Positions 32,487 through 41,031 of a DNA stretch of 64,000 nucleotides are shown one piece after another. The notes under the pieces are model-generated. The model was not told the DNA's origin, did no database searches, and saw only the letters and a program-made list of their open reading frames with translations. Numbering within the stretch: the stretch's first letter is position 1; each line of letters starts with the position of its first letter. The position numbers were made by a program, and so were the translations under genes. Source of the DNA: Nocardioides sp. zg-1230 (GTDB lineage Bacteria > Actinomycetota > Actinomycetes > Propionibacteriales > Nocardioidaceae); NCBI RefSeq assembly GCF_013155335.1, contig NZ_JABJQZ010000005.1, positions 1 to 64,000 on the forward strand. The letters run 5' to 3'.

Positions 32487-34381
32487 TCCGGCCATGCGTC
32501 GCTGAACGCGTCGCCGACCCTGTCGGCACCCTCGGCCACGGTCCGTCCGGCGTCCTCGAGCGGCTCCACCACGTAGCGGTCGACGGCCTGTTGCGCCTGG
32601 TAGGCGGCCTCGTTCTGCGCGAAGTCGTAGAGGCGGTCGTGGGCCGGGGTGTCGCGCCCAGCGACCAGGTCGACGTCGCTGTCGCGGTCGATGACGACGT
32701 TGGTGATGTTGTCGAGCGACGCCGTGCCGTCGTCGAGGTAGCTGGTGTGCCGGTCGAGGATCGCCCCGCCGTCCTGCAGGTGCCAGGGCGTGTCGGTGCC
32801 GTCGGAGGAGACGTCGAACCGGTTGGCCCCGAACGACGCCTGGCTGGGGTCGTCGCCCAGCCCCAGGTTGCCGAGGTGGACGGTGTCGCCGCCGATGCTC
32901 ACCGGCACGTCGACGGAGATCTCGCCGCCGAGCCAGGTGACGAAGTCGTTCTCACGGGACCCTACGTAGACCTCGCCGGGTGGGGCGTCGAGGCCGGACA
33001 CGTGGTGCACCCCGCCGCCTGCGCCGGGGCTTCCGATGAGCACGAGCGAGTCCTCGTCGAGCCCGTCGGCGGCGGCGTGCGCAGCGGTCGTCGAGCCGTA
33101 GCTGTGGCCGATGACGGTCAGGTGGGCCTGCCCGCCGGGGCTGTCGCCGGCGTGGGTCGCGCGCAGGCCGTCCACGAAGTCGCCCAGCAGGTGCCCGCCG
33201 TTCTCGGCGAGACCCTCGCCGACGACGCCGGCGATGTCGGTGAGCTCGGAGGTGATGCCCTCCGCGGCGCTGGGGGCGTCGTAGCCCATCCACGCGATCG
33301 CAGCGATGTCCTCGCCCTTGTCGTGGGCGTCGAGGAACAGGTTGAGAGCGTCCTGACCCTGCGCGGCCATCGCGGACATGTCGTTGGTCAGGCCCGGCAC
33401 GATGACTGCCGTGTGGTCGGCGGTGTCCGGGTCGCCGTAGCTGACCGCGGCGGCGCCGTCGCCGTCGAAGGCGTGGGGCAGGTAGGCCATCAGGTTGGTG
33501 TCGACCGGCTCACCGGCGTGCCGCGGCGGCTGGCCGAGCGCGAGCGCGTCGCGGGTGGCCTGCACGCGCCGGAGCCAGGCGGCCTCCGCGTCGGTGAGGG
33601 TGCCGTCCTCGTCGCGCCGGCGGAGGTACTCCTCGTCGCGGTCGAGCATCCCGCGGTTGGCCTCGTCCCGGTCACCGGTGGGGATGCCGTTGGTGTTGCC
33701 GACGAGCTCGGGGAAGGCGATGGCGAGCGCGGCGCGCTGCACGTCGGTGAGGGACAGCCACCAGTCGTTGACCGACTGCGGGTCGCCCTGGGCGGCGAGC
33801 TGACGGCGCAGGGCGTCGGCGTCGACCCGGCCGGCGGCGTCGCGTGCGTCGCGCCCCTCGCTGCGGGTGTCGACCGACGCCAGGACGGCGATCAGCCGGT
33901 CCTCGTCGGCACGGACGCGTTCGAGCCAGGCCTCGCGGTCGGTCACGATGCGGTCGTGGCGTCGGGTGAGCGCGGAGGCCTCGTGCTGGAGCTCGTCGAC
34001 CTGGTCGGCGGGGGCTCCGTCGGCTCGCGACCACAGCGACTCGCGGTCGCGGTTGTAGCCGGCGCGGTCGGCGTCGAGCCGGTCGAGCTCGGTGCGGCGC
34101 GTCGCCATCTGGTCGAGGTACACCTCGACCGCGGTGAGCGCCTTCTCCAGCGCCGCGACCGCGGCGTCGGCGCGGCGGCCCAGCGCGGTCATGGCGTGGC
34201 CGGCCGCGTCGGCGGCGTTGCCGGTCCAGCCGGCGGGGACGCCGTGCGACGACATCCAGGAGGTGACGTCGGAGGTGGCGATCGCGGCGGCGCGCAGGTC
34301 GGTGGCGACGGCGGAGGCCGAGGGACGTACGTCGGGCTCGGGCCACGCGGCGATCGGGGCGGGAACCACGATGGTGGTCAT
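32474..34381 (-). CDS. DUF1023 alpha/beta hydrolase with WXG-like N-terminus
   Basis: The 635-residue protein starts with helices resembling WXG100/ESX substrates (GWTG at 51-54, then Ala-rich and coiled-coil sequence to about residue 175). The C-terminal half is the DUF1023 hydrolase: VIVPGLTNDMSAM and the nucleophile Ser427 in TVIGHSYGSTT. A catalytic His is likely in a later DRHTSYL segment. The ATG overlaps the stop of the 98-residue gene (ATGA). No signal peptide is seen, so export by an ESX-type route is possible but not shown; no EccC or other secretion component is nearby. Confidence 0.82.
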   Translation of the reverse strand: MTTIVVPAPIAAWPEPDVRPSASAVATDLRAAAIATSDVTSWMSSHGVPAGWTGNAADAAGHAMTALGRRADAAVAALEKALTAVEVYLDQMATRRTELDRLDADRAGYNRDRESLWSRADGAPADQVDELQHEASALTRRHDRIVTDREAWLERVRADEDRLIAVLASVDTRSEGRDARDAAGRVDADALRRQLAAQGDPQSVNDWWLSLTDVQRAALAIAFPELVGNTNGIPTGDRDEANRGMLDRDEEYLRRRDEDGTLTDAEAAWLRRVQATRDALALGQPPRHAGEPVDTNLMAYLPHAFDGDGAAAVSYGDPDTADHTAVIVPGLTNDMSAMAAQGQDALNLFLDAHDKGEDIAAIAWMGYDAPSAAEGITSELTDIAGVVGEGLAENGGHLLGDFVDGLRATHAGDSPGGQAHLTVIGHSYGSTTAAHAAADGLDEDSLVLIGSPGAGGGVHHVSGLDAPPGEVYVGSRENDFVTWLGGEISVDVPVSIGGDTVHLGNLGLGDDPSQASFGANRFDVSSDGTDTPWHLQDGGAILDRHTSYLDDGTASLDNITNVVIDRDSDVDLVAGRDTPAHDRLYDFAQNEAAYQAQQAVDRYVVEPLEDAGRTVAEGADRVGDAFSDAWPDHWP

Positions 34382-34674
34382 CGCTCGGCCCACGGCACGA
34401 GGTCGCGCAGGTCGGTGGATGCCTGCTGGTCGGTCAGCAGGAAGTCCAAGCGAACCGCGGAGAGCGCCTGCGAGTGGCTGATCGCCTCGCGCTCCAGGGC
34501 GTCGAGCTCGACGCGCCAGGTCTCGACGAACCGCGCCGCGGCCGCCGCGACGCGGGGGCCGAGCTCGGACACCTCGGACTGGGCGAGGTTGCGGCTGGCC
34601 GAGTGGAGCACGTCGGCCTGCTCGTCCCAGTCGCGGGCTGCCTGGACGATGACCGAGAAGGGGACCTGGGTCAC
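34378..34674 (-). CDS. Small helical WXG100-like protein
   Basis: This 98-residue protein is entirely helical and resembles a WXG100 partner in size and heptad pattern (VIVQAARDWDEQADVLHSASRNL, then RVAAAAARFVETWRVELDAL). A strict WXG turn is absent; an ELGP sequence lies near the expected place. GTG at 34674 overlaps the previous stop and its own stop overlaps the next ATG, so it is tightly coupled to both neighbours. It may chaperone or pair with the DUF1023 protein. Confidence 0.7.
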   Translation of the reverse strand: MTQVPFSVIVQAARDWDEQADVLHSASRNLAQSEVSELGPRVAAAAARFVETWRVELDALEREAISHSQALSAVRLDFLLTDQQASTDLRDLVPWAER

Positions 34675-35183
34675 GGCCGACCACCCGCGCCGGTCGTCTC
34701 CGTGTCGGTCCACGCGGAATCGGCCACCGGGCGCGAGGTGAGGACCAGGTCGATCCCGCCCTCGACGACGTGGGCGACGAGGCGGTGCCCGTCGCGCAGC
34801 GCCTCGAGGGTGGGTCGCGCCTGCCGCTCCAGCGGGCGCGCCTGCCAGCCGAGGTCGATCAGCGCCTGCCCCACGCGCCGCAGCTCGGCGACCTCGCGCC
34901 CCGGCGCCGGGAAGGAGGTCGGCACCGTCAGGTGCTGCTGTGCGGCCTCGTCGTGGTGCTTCCAGAACCGGAGGTCGAGGGGGAGGTCGGTGCCGAGGGC
35001 GACCCCGAGGACGCGCAACGCCTCGACGGCGTCGTCGGCCACGGCCTCGGGGTCACCGGTCCACGCCTCGGGGTCGGCAGGCCGGGGCCGGGTCGGCGGG
35101 AGGAGGACGACGTCGACGTCGGGGTGACGCTCGCGCAGCACCCGGAAGAACGGGTCGGCGGCGGCGGGGTCAGGACTGGCCAT
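34671..35183 (-). CDS. Hypothetical protein, first gene of the WXG/DUF1023 operon
   Basis: No family is recognised for this 170-residue soluble protein. It has an Asp/Pro-rich first third (VDVVLLPPTRPRPADPEAW) and a helical end (REVAELRRVGQALIDLGWQARPLERQARPTLEALRDG, VVEGGIDLVLTSRPV). It has neither signal peptide nor membrane segment. Its stop overlaps the GTG of the next gene (GTGA). It could be an immunity, chaperone or targeting factor for the operon's hydrolase, but the sequence does not say which. Confidence 0.65.
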   Translation of the reverse strand: MASPDPAAADPFFRVLRERHPDVDVVLLPPTRPRPADPEAWTGDPEAVADDAVEALRVLGVALGTDLPLDLRFWKHHDEAAQQHLTVPTSFPAPGREVAELRRVGQALIDLGWQARPLERQARPTLEALRDGHRLVAHVVEGGIDLVLTSRPVADSAWTDTETTGAGGRP

Positions 35184-35240
35184 GTCGGGAGGATGCCCCG
35201 CCGCGGGTGGCGGAAACCTGCCGGTCGCGTCGTACGCCGG

Positions 35241-35750
35241 TCAGAGATCCCCGGACAGGTCGACGGTGCCTCGCGCCCGCGCCCGGTCGGCGCCCGCGTC
35301 GGAGAAGGCGACGCAGGGCGCGGTGAGACTGACCCGCCACTCGACGCCGTCGTCGGTGCGGCGCCCGCGCTGGACGAGGAGCTCGAGGCCATCGCGCGTC
35401 CCGGCGACGCTGGTGTCGTCGATGGTGTCCTTCAGCTCCCAGCCGGCGGCCGCCAGCTCCGTACGCAGCGCGCCGGTGCCGTCGCGCCACGACGCGCCGT
35501 CGCCCGTGAGGCCGCCCGTGATCGAGTACTCGAAGGTGTTGTTGCCCAGGTCGCAGGGCAGGTGCAGGCCGCCGAACGTGCTGGACGAGGCGCTGAGCGC
35601 CGAGGTCATCGCCGGCTTCGCGGAGCGCAGGGCGGCGAGCCCGGCCTCCTCCTGCTTCGCGGGTTCGCTCGTCTCGCGCCCGGCTGAGGACGCACCGTCG
35701 CTGCACGCCGTCAGCAGGAGCACGACCAGGACCGCCCCGAGAATCCGCAT
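35241..35750 (-). CDS. Putative lipoprotein
   Basis: A lipobox is clear in the first 16 residues (MRILGAVLVVLLLTAC), so the mature 154-residue protein should be lipid-anchored on the outer face of the membrane. The rest has two conserved-looking Cys (LPCDLGNN, TAPCVAF) and beta-rich sequence. No family is recognised. It lies 57 bases upstream of the hypothetical operon and 9 bases after the GNAT gene on the same strand. Confidence 0.8.
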   Translation of the reverse strand: MRILGAVLVVLLLTACSDGASSAGRETSEPAKQEEAGLAALRSAKPAMTSALSASSSTFGGLHLPCDLGNNTFEYSITGGLTGDGASWRDGTGALRTELAAAGWELKDTIDDTSVAGTRDGLELLVQRGRRTDDGVEWRVSLTAPCVAFSDAGADRARARGTVDLSGDL

Positions 35751-35759
35751 GTCGCGAGC

Positions 35760-36647
35760 CTATGGCCTCCGCGTCTGGCGCGAGAGCTGCACGCCGACGC
35801 CCGTGGTGGCGTAGCCGAGACGGGTGTTGAGGGCGCGCATCGCGGCGTTGCCGTCCTGGGTCCAGGTGTAGACCTCGTCGATGCCGTGCCCGGCGGCCCA
35901 GGCCAGGGTGACCAGCTTGAGGTGGACCGCCAGGCCACGACGGCGCCAGTCGCGGCGTACGGCGGTGAGGCTGTTCTCGGCGCGCGTCGGCCGGTCGGGG
36001 TCCAGTCCCAGCCCGGCGCACCCGACGACCTCGCCGTCGTGGAGCGCGAGGAACATCGGGTCGCCCAGCCAGGACCGCACCCAGCCGTCCGGGGTGACCT
36101 CGAGCGGGGCGTCCACGGCGAAGCCGGCGAGCGCCTCCAGCCCGAAGCCCTCGTAGGCGCCCTCCCAGAGCCCCGGCCGTTCCTGGGCGGTGACGACCTC
36201 GATCCCCTCAGGCGTCGGCGTCGGCTCGACGGGGCCGGTGATCCGGTAGGTCTGCTCGACCTCGCGGTTGACCTCCTCGAAGCCGAAGCGGTGGGCGAAG
36301 GCCAACGAGCCCTCGTCGTCGGCACCGGCGCGCACCGTGTCGTAGCCCAGGTCGGCGACGTGGTCGACCAGCCGTTCAAGCAGCGCGGTGCCGTGGCCGC
36401 GACGCCGGTGGTCGGGGAGCACGCGCGGGATGACCGAGCCGGCCTTGCCGATCTCCGAGCGGTTGGCCATGCCGGAGCCGACGACCACGCCGTCCTCACG
36501 CGCCAGGACGAGCAGCCGCTCCGGCGTCTCGTCCGCCCTGATCTCGGCGATCGACTGGGTACGTTCGTAGGGGACCACCGCGATCCGCACGCGGCGCCAC
36601 TCCTCGAGGTCGGCGTCGGTGTCGCAGGGGCTGATGTCGAGGGCCAT
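35760..36647 (-). CDS. Tandem GNAT-family acetyltransferase
   Basis: The 295-residue protein has two GNAT repeats. The first holds the acetyl-CoA loop VLPDHRRRGHGTALL and SLAFAHRFGFEEV; the second has TAVRRDWRRRGLAVHLK and NAAMRALNTRLGYATTGVGVQ. Tandem forms such as MshD make mycothiol, but the size and motifs here do not single out that enzyme. ATG at 36647 (MALDISPCDTD) is preferred over one 36 bases upstream. It diverges from nadE. Confidence 0.85.
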   Translation of the reverse strand: MALDISPCDTDADLEEWRRVRIAVVPYERTQSIAEIRADETPERLLVLAREDGVVVGSGMANRSEIGKAGSVIPRVLPDHRRRGHGTALLERLVDHVADLGYDTVRAGADDEGSLAFAHRFGFEEVNREVEQTYRITGPVEPTPTPEGIEVVTAQERPGLWEGAYEGFGLEALAGFAVDAPLEVTPDGWVRSWLGDPMFLALHDGEVVGCAGLGLDPDRPTRAENSLTAVRRDWRRRGLAVHLKLVTLAWAAGHGIDEVYTWTQDGNAAMRALNTRLGYATTGVGVQLSRQTRRP

Positions 36648-36718
36648 GGGGGCAGACTCGCGCGTCCGCCGGGGGTGGTCCACCGAGTTTCGACCCGGCG
36701 CCTCCCTAGAGTGGCGGC

Positions 36719-38761
36719 GTGGACTTCTACTCCGCCTACGCCCAGGGCTTCGCCCGGATCGCGGCCGTCACCGTCCCGGTGCACCTCGCCGACCCCGTCG
36801 CCAACGCAGCCGTCGTGCTTGAGCAGGCGCGCGGCTGCCACGACGACTCGGTCGCCGTCGCGGTGTTCCCCGAGCTGTGCCTGACCGGCTACTCGGTGGA
36901 CGACCTCTTCCTGCAGGACACGCTGCTCGCGACGGTGGAGGAGGCCCTCGCCGAGATCGTGGCGGCGAGCGCCGACCTGATGACGATGCTCGTCGTCGGA
37001 GCGCCGGTCGTGCACGGCAACCGGGTCTTCAACGCCGCCGTCGTCATCCACCGCGGGGCGGTCCTCGGCGTCGCCCCGAAGTCCTACCTGCCCAACTACC
37101 GCGAGTTCTACGAGCGCCGGTGGTTCGCCCCGGGCGACGACCGCGAGCTGGAGTGGGTCTCCGTCGCCGGGCAGGACGTGCGCTTCGGGCCCGACCTCAT
37201 CTTCCGCTGTCTCGACGTCCCCGGCCTGGACCTGCACGTCGAGGTGTGCGAGGACATGTGGGTGCCGGTCCCGCCGAGCGCCGAGGCCGCGCTCGCGGGA
37301 GCCACGGTGCTCGCCAACCTCAGCGGCTCACCGATCACCATCGCGCGCGCCGAGGACCGGAAGCTGCTCGCCCGCAGCGCGAGCTCGCGGTGCTCGGCGG
37401 CGTACGTCTATGCCGCGGCCGGGCAGGGGGAGTCGACGACCGACCTGAGCTGGGACGGCCAGACGATGGTCTACGAGTGCGGTTCGCTGCTGGGCGAGAG
37501 CGAGCGGTTCCCCGACGGCCCGCGCCGCACCGTCGTCGACGTCGACCTCGACCTGGTGCGCCAGGAGCGGATGCGGCAGGTCACCTTCGACGACAACCGG
37601 CGTACGCACCACGAGCGGGTGAACCGCTTCCGCACCGTCGAGTGGGAGCTCGAGCCGCCGACCGGCGACATCGGGCTGTTGCGCAAGGTCGACCGCTACC
37701 CGTTCGTCCCCGACGACCCCGAGCGCCTCGCCCTCGACTGCTACGAGGCCTACAACATCCAGGTCTCCGGCCTCGAGCAGCGGCTCACCGCGATCGGCAC
37801 GCCCAAGGCGGTGATCGGCGTGAGCGGCGGTCTCGACTCGACCCACGCGCTCATCGTCGCCTGCAAGGCGATGGACCGGCTCGGTCGTCCGCGCAGCGAC
37901 GTCCTGGCCTTCACGATGCCCGGGTTCGCAACGGGGGAGACCACCAAGTCGTACGCCACCCGGCTGTCGCAGGCGCTCGGGGTGACGTTCGAGGAGCTCG
38001 ACATCCGGCCGGCGGCCGAGCAGATGCTGAAGGACCTCGGACACCCCTACGGCCGCGGCGAGAAGGTCTACGACGTCACCTTCGAGAACGTCCAGGCCGG
38101 CCTGCGCTACGACTACCTCTTCCGCCTCGCCAACCAGCGCGGCGGCATCGTCGTCGGCACCGGTGACCTCTCCGAGCTCGCGCTCGGCTGGTGCACGTAC
38201 GGCGTCGGCGACCAGATGTCGCACTACACCGTCAACGCCGGCGTCCCGAAGACGCTCGTACAGCACCTGATCCGCTGGGTGATCAGCCACGGTGAGTTCG
38301 ACGAGGCCGTGGGACAGCTGCTGGGCGAGATCCTCGAGCTCGAGATCACCCCCGAGCTGATCCCCGTCGAGGAGGGCAAGAAGCCGCAGGCCACGCAGGA
38401 CACGGTCGGGCCCTACAACCTGCAGGACTTCACGCTCGCGCTCGTGGTGCGACACGGCTTCCGGCCGCGCAAGATCGCCTTCCTCGCCTGGCACGCCTGG
38501 AAGGACGTCGAGGCGGGGGAGTGGCCTCCGGGGTTCCCCGACGGCGCGCGGGTGGCCTACTCCCTGGAGGAGGTCCGCACCTGGCTGCAGGTCTTCGTGA
38601 AGCGGTTCTTCGCCAACCAGTTCAAGCGCTCCGCGCTGCCCAACGGCCCCAAGGTCAGCCCCAGCGGCACGATGAGCCCGCGCGGCGACTGGCGGATGCC
38701 CAGCGACGCGAAGGGCACCGCCTGGCTGGCGGAGATCGACCGGGACGTCCCGGTCTCCTGA
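36719..38761 (+). CDS. nadE: Glutamine-dependent NAD+ synthetase
   Basis: This enzyme amidates nicotinate adenine dinucleotide to NAD+, using glutamine. The N-terminal nitrilase domain has its Glu-Lys-Cys triad in FPELCLTGYS, APKSYLPNY and VEVCEDMWVP. The C-terminal synthetase domain has the PP-loop GVSGGLDSTHAL, KSYATRLSQALG, GTGDLSELALGW and SHYTVNAGVPKT. The 680-residue length matches the mycobacterial type. The GTG start is at 36719. Confidence 0.96.
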   Translation: MDFYSAYAQGFARIAAVTVPVHLADPVANAAVVLEQARGCHDDSVAVAVFPELCLTGYSVDDLFLQDTLLATVEEALAEIVAASADLMTMLVVGAPVVHGNRVFNAAVVIHRGAVLGVAPKSYLPNYREFYERRWFAPGDDRELEWVSVAGQDVRFGPDLIFRCLDVPGLDLHVEVCEDMWVPVPPSAEAALAGATVLANLSGSPITIARAEDRKLLARSASSRCSAAYVYAAAGQGESTTDLSWDGQTMVYECGSLLGESERFPDGPRRTVVDVDLDLVRQERMRQVTFDDNRRTHHERVNRFRTVEWELEPPTGDIGLLRKVDRYPFVPDDPERLALDCYEAYNIQVSGLEQRLTAIGTPKAVIGVSGGLDSTHALIVACKAMDRLGRPRSDVLAFTMPGFATGETTKSYATRLSQALGVTFEELDIRPAAEQMLKDLGHPYGRGEKVYDVTFENVQAGLRYDYLFRLANQRGGIVVGTGDLSELALGWCTYGVGDQMSHYTVNAGVPKTLVQHLIRWVISHGEFDEAVGQLLGEILELEITPELIPVEEGKKPQATQDTVGPYNLQDFTLALVVRHGFRPRKIAFLAWHAWKDVEAGEWPPGFPDGARVAYSLEEVRTWLQVFVKRFFANQFKRSALPNGPKVSPSGTMSPRGDWRMPSDAKGTAWLAEIDRDVPVS

Positions 38762-38764
38762 GAC

Positions 38765-38782
38765 TCCCCGCATGAGCGGGGA
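38765..38782 (+). terminator. nadE terminator hairpin
   Basis: TCCCCGC (38765-38771) pairs with GCGGGGA (38776-38782) across an ATGA loop, four bases after the nadE stop. Confidence 0.6.
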
Positions 38783-38791
38783 CTCTGCGAG

Positions 38792-38810
38792 CCCTTTGCC
38801 TGCCCTTAAC
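38792..38810 (+). promoter_or_regulatory. CCCTT direct repeats, 11-bp phase, upstream of secreted protein pair
   Basis: CCCTTT at 38792 and CCCTTAAC at 38803 are exactly 11 bases apart. The same CCCTTAAC preceded by CCTTA 11 bases earlier is found at 41785-41802, in front of another exported-protein gene and the response regulator gene. It is a candidate site for the regulator at 41032-41736. Confidence 0.5.
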
Positions 38811-38893
38811 GGCGGGCTGGAGCGCGGTTAGCCGCGCTCGCGCGAACCTCCTCGCACGATGCCGCACCCGGCGTCGGACGACGAGGAGGAACC

Positions 38894-39280
38894 GTGCAGA
38901 AGAAGAAGGCAGTCATCGGGGGCGCCGCAGCAGCGGCGGTCGTGGTCGGGCTCGGGTCGTGGTGGGCCGTCGGCAACGCCGTCGAGGCCCAGACCAGTGA
39001 ACGCGGCACCTGCGGCGGCGCGACGTGGGAGCTCAGCGCCGAGGCGGAGGACGGCGGCACCGAGGTGAGCGCCGAGCTGCAGTCCGCCGGGCCGGGCGAG
39101 GAGTGGCAGGTCGAGCTGACCCGCGACGACACGTCGCTGCTCACCGGCACCCGCACCACCGACGAGGACGGCGAGATCGACGTCGACGCCTTCAGCGACG
39201 GCAACCCCGGCGACGCGACCTACGCCGTCACCCTGACCCCGGCCGACGGCGAGCCCTGCACCGCCACGCTCGGCTCCTGA
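38894..39280 (+). CDS. Secreted or anchored small protein, paralogue of the next gene
   Basis: This 128-residue protein has an N-terminal hydrophobic helix (AVIGGAAAAAVVVGLGSWWAVG) that is a signal peptide or anchor. The mature part (about residues 34-128) begins RGTCGGATWELSAEAEDGGTE and ends with a second Cys (PCTATLGS). The next gene's mature protein begins RGTCAGATYELNVDRERGG and follows the same pattern (PGSEWRVAI, SCSVKV), so the two are paralogues, probably a small beta-sandwich with one disulfide. GTG start; function unknown. Confidence 0.75.
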   Translation: MQKKKAVIGGAAAAAVVVGLGSWWAVGNAVEAQTSERGTCGGATWELSAEAEDGGTEVSAELQSAGPGEEWQVELTRDDTSLLTGTRTTDEDGEIDVDAFSDGNPGDATYAVTLTPADGEPCTATLGS

Positions 39281-39323
39281 GACCCCCAGCCATCCCGATC
39301 CACTCCACCCGAGGAGACACCCC

Positions 39324-39701
39324 ATGAAGAAGACGCTCATCGCCACCACGCTCGTCGCGACCGCCGCGGCCGGCAGCACGGTCCTCGTCGCCGGCCCCGC
39401 CAGCGCCGACGTCGAGCGGCGCGGCACCTGCGCCGGAGCGACGTACGAGCTCAACGTCGACCGCGAGCGCGGCGGCTTCGAGGTCGACGCCGACATCGAC
39501 AACGCCCGCCCGGGCAGCGAGTGGCGCGTCGCCATCCGCCACGACGGCTCCCTCGCGACCTCGCGGGTGCTGCGCGCGGACAACGAGGGCGAGCTCGACC
39601 TCGACACCTTCCGCCGCAACACCGCCGGCACGGACACCTTCAAGCTGACGGTGACCCCGGCCGGCGGGTCGTCGTGCTCGGTGAAGGTCACCCTGCGCTG
39701 A
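39324..39701 (+). CDS. Secreted small protein, paralogue of the previous gene
   Basis: This 125-residue protein has a classic cleavable signal peptide (MKKTLIATTLVATAAAGSTV, cleavage probably after ASA at about residue 31) and a 94-residue mature domain with two cysteines. Mature sequence aligns by eye with the previous product (RGTCxGATxEL, GSEWRV, FKLTVTPAGGSSC). It follows after 43 bases with GGAGACACC before the ATG, so the pair is likely co-transcribed. No known family recognised. Confidence 0.78.
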   Translation: MKKTLIATTLVATAAAGSTVLVAGPASADVERRGTCAGATYELNVDRERGGFEVDADIDNARPGSEWRVAIRHDGSLATSRVLRADNEGELDLDTFRRNTAGTDTFKLTVTPAGGSSCSVKVTLR

Positions 39702-39721
39702 ACCCGCAGGGCCTCAGTAGT

Positions 39722-39767
39722 GGAGCCCGGGTCAGTCCGTCCGCAGCAGGACGGCGACCCGGGCTCC
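39722..39767. terminator. Extended hairpin between the secreted-protein gene and the histidine kinase gene
   Basis: GGAGCCCGGGTC (39722-39733) pairs perfectly with 39756-39767, and an inner CCGTCC/GGACGG stem extends it. It covers the kinase stop codon and could end both convergent units. Confidence 0.65.
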
Positions 39768-41030
39768 GCCCATGTCCGAGGTGCCCGTGGTGATCGTGCC
39801 GCCGGAGTCCTCGGCTGTGCGCGCGGCGATGGACAGGCCCAGTCCGGTCGACCCGGAGCCGCTCTCGCCCCGGCCCGTCGCGTCGAGGTCTGCCGGCAGG
39901 CCGGGGCCGGCGTCCTCGACGACGAGCTCGACCGTGTCGTCGTCGGCGTCCAGCGTGATGCGTACGGCGGCGTCGTCGGGGGTGTGGGAGAAGACGTTGT
40001 CGAGCAGCACATCGACCATCGCCTCCAGGTCGGCCCGGCTGGCCCGCAGCAGCGGACCGGACGCGGTCAGCCGGACGTCGTAGGCGCGGCCCTGGTCCTC
40101 CGCCAGCGGCTCCCAGTGGCGCACGCGCTCGGCGATCACCGCGACCGCGTCGGTGCGGGGGTCGAGGCCCTCGCGCTCGGAGCGGCGGGCCTCGCGGACG
40201 ATCTCGTCGACGGTGGCCTGCAGCGCGTCGAGGTCCCCGGCGAGGCGGTCGCGCAGGACGGGGTCGTCCACCGTCTCCACCCGCAGCCGCAGCGCCGTGA
40301 CCGGCGTACGCAGTCGGTGGGAGAGGTCGGCGACGCTCTCGCGCTCCCGGGTGAGGAGCAGCTGGATGCGGCCGACGAGGCGGTCGACCGCGCCGGCGAG
40401 CTCCTGCACCTCCGGCGGGCCCTCGACCGTCGCGACCGGGGCGACCGCACCCGGCCGGCCCAGCGTCTGGGTGTGCTCGGCCAGGCGCCGGATCGGCAGG
40501 ACGAACGACCGGCCCAGCCGGTCGACGACCACCAGCGACCCGGCCAGCAGGGCCAGGGCCAGCAGCGCCAGCAGGCCCCAGGCCACGCCCACGACCGAGT
40601 CGAGGCCCGGCTCGTCGACGACCACGCGGATGACCGGCGTCTGCGACGGGAGGGCGGAGTTGCCGCCGCGGGAGACCGGCACGAGGATCTGCGATCCGCC
40701 GGTGACGTCGTCGACGCGCGCGCGGCCGGTGTTGCGGGCGTCGAGGACCAGCTCGTCCTGCCCGCGGTCGGGCCCGATCTCGAGACCGTCGGGGTAGAGC
40801 ACGGTGACCCGGGTGTGGCTCTCGGCGTCGTTGAGCCGGTCGACGTACTGCCCGACGGCGCCGGCGTCCTGGCCGGAGACCACCGTCTCGACGGCCTGCA
40901 CCTCCAGCGCCGCCCGTGCGAGCCGGTCCTCCAGCGCATAGCTGCGCACCAGGATGGCCATCGGGACGAGCATCGCCAGCAGCACCATCGAGATGGCCGC
41001 GGCCGCGGTCACCAGGAGGCTGCGGCGCAC
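39732..41030 (-). CDS. Membrane sensor histidine kinase
   Basis: This 432-residue kinase has two membrane helices (SLLVTAAAAISMVLLAMLVPMAIL and VVGVAWGLLALLALALLAGSLVVV), an extracellular segment of about 115 residues, a HAMP-like linker, the H-box DLSHRLRTPVTALRL, an N-box LLDNVFSHTPDD, DAGPGLP and GSTGLGLSIA. GTG at 41030 begins one base after the regulator stop, so the pair is one operon. It belongs to the HK family whose H-box reads SHRLRTP, common in actinobacteria. Confidence 0.94.
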   Translation of the reverse strand: MRRSLLVTAAAAISMVLLAMLVPMAILVRSYALEDRLARAALEVQAVETVVSGQDAGAVGQYVDRLNDAESHTRVTVLYPDGLEIGPDRGQDELVLDARNTGRARVDDVTGGSQILVPVSRGGNSALPSQTPVIRVVVDEPGLDSVVGVAWGLLALLALALLAGSLVVVDRLGRSFVLPIRRLAEHTQTLGRPGAVAPVATVEGPPEVQELAGAVDRLVGRIQLLLTRERESVADLSHRLRTPVTALRLRVETVDDPVLRDRLAGDLDALQATVDEIVREARRSEREGLDPRTDAVAVIAERVRHWEPLAEDQGRAYDVRLTASGPLLRASRADLEAMVDVLLDNVFSHTPDDAAVRITLDADDDTVELVVEDAGPGLPADLDATGRGESGSGSTGLGLSIAARTAEDSGGTITTGTSDMGGARVAVLLRTD

Positions 41031-41031
41031 C

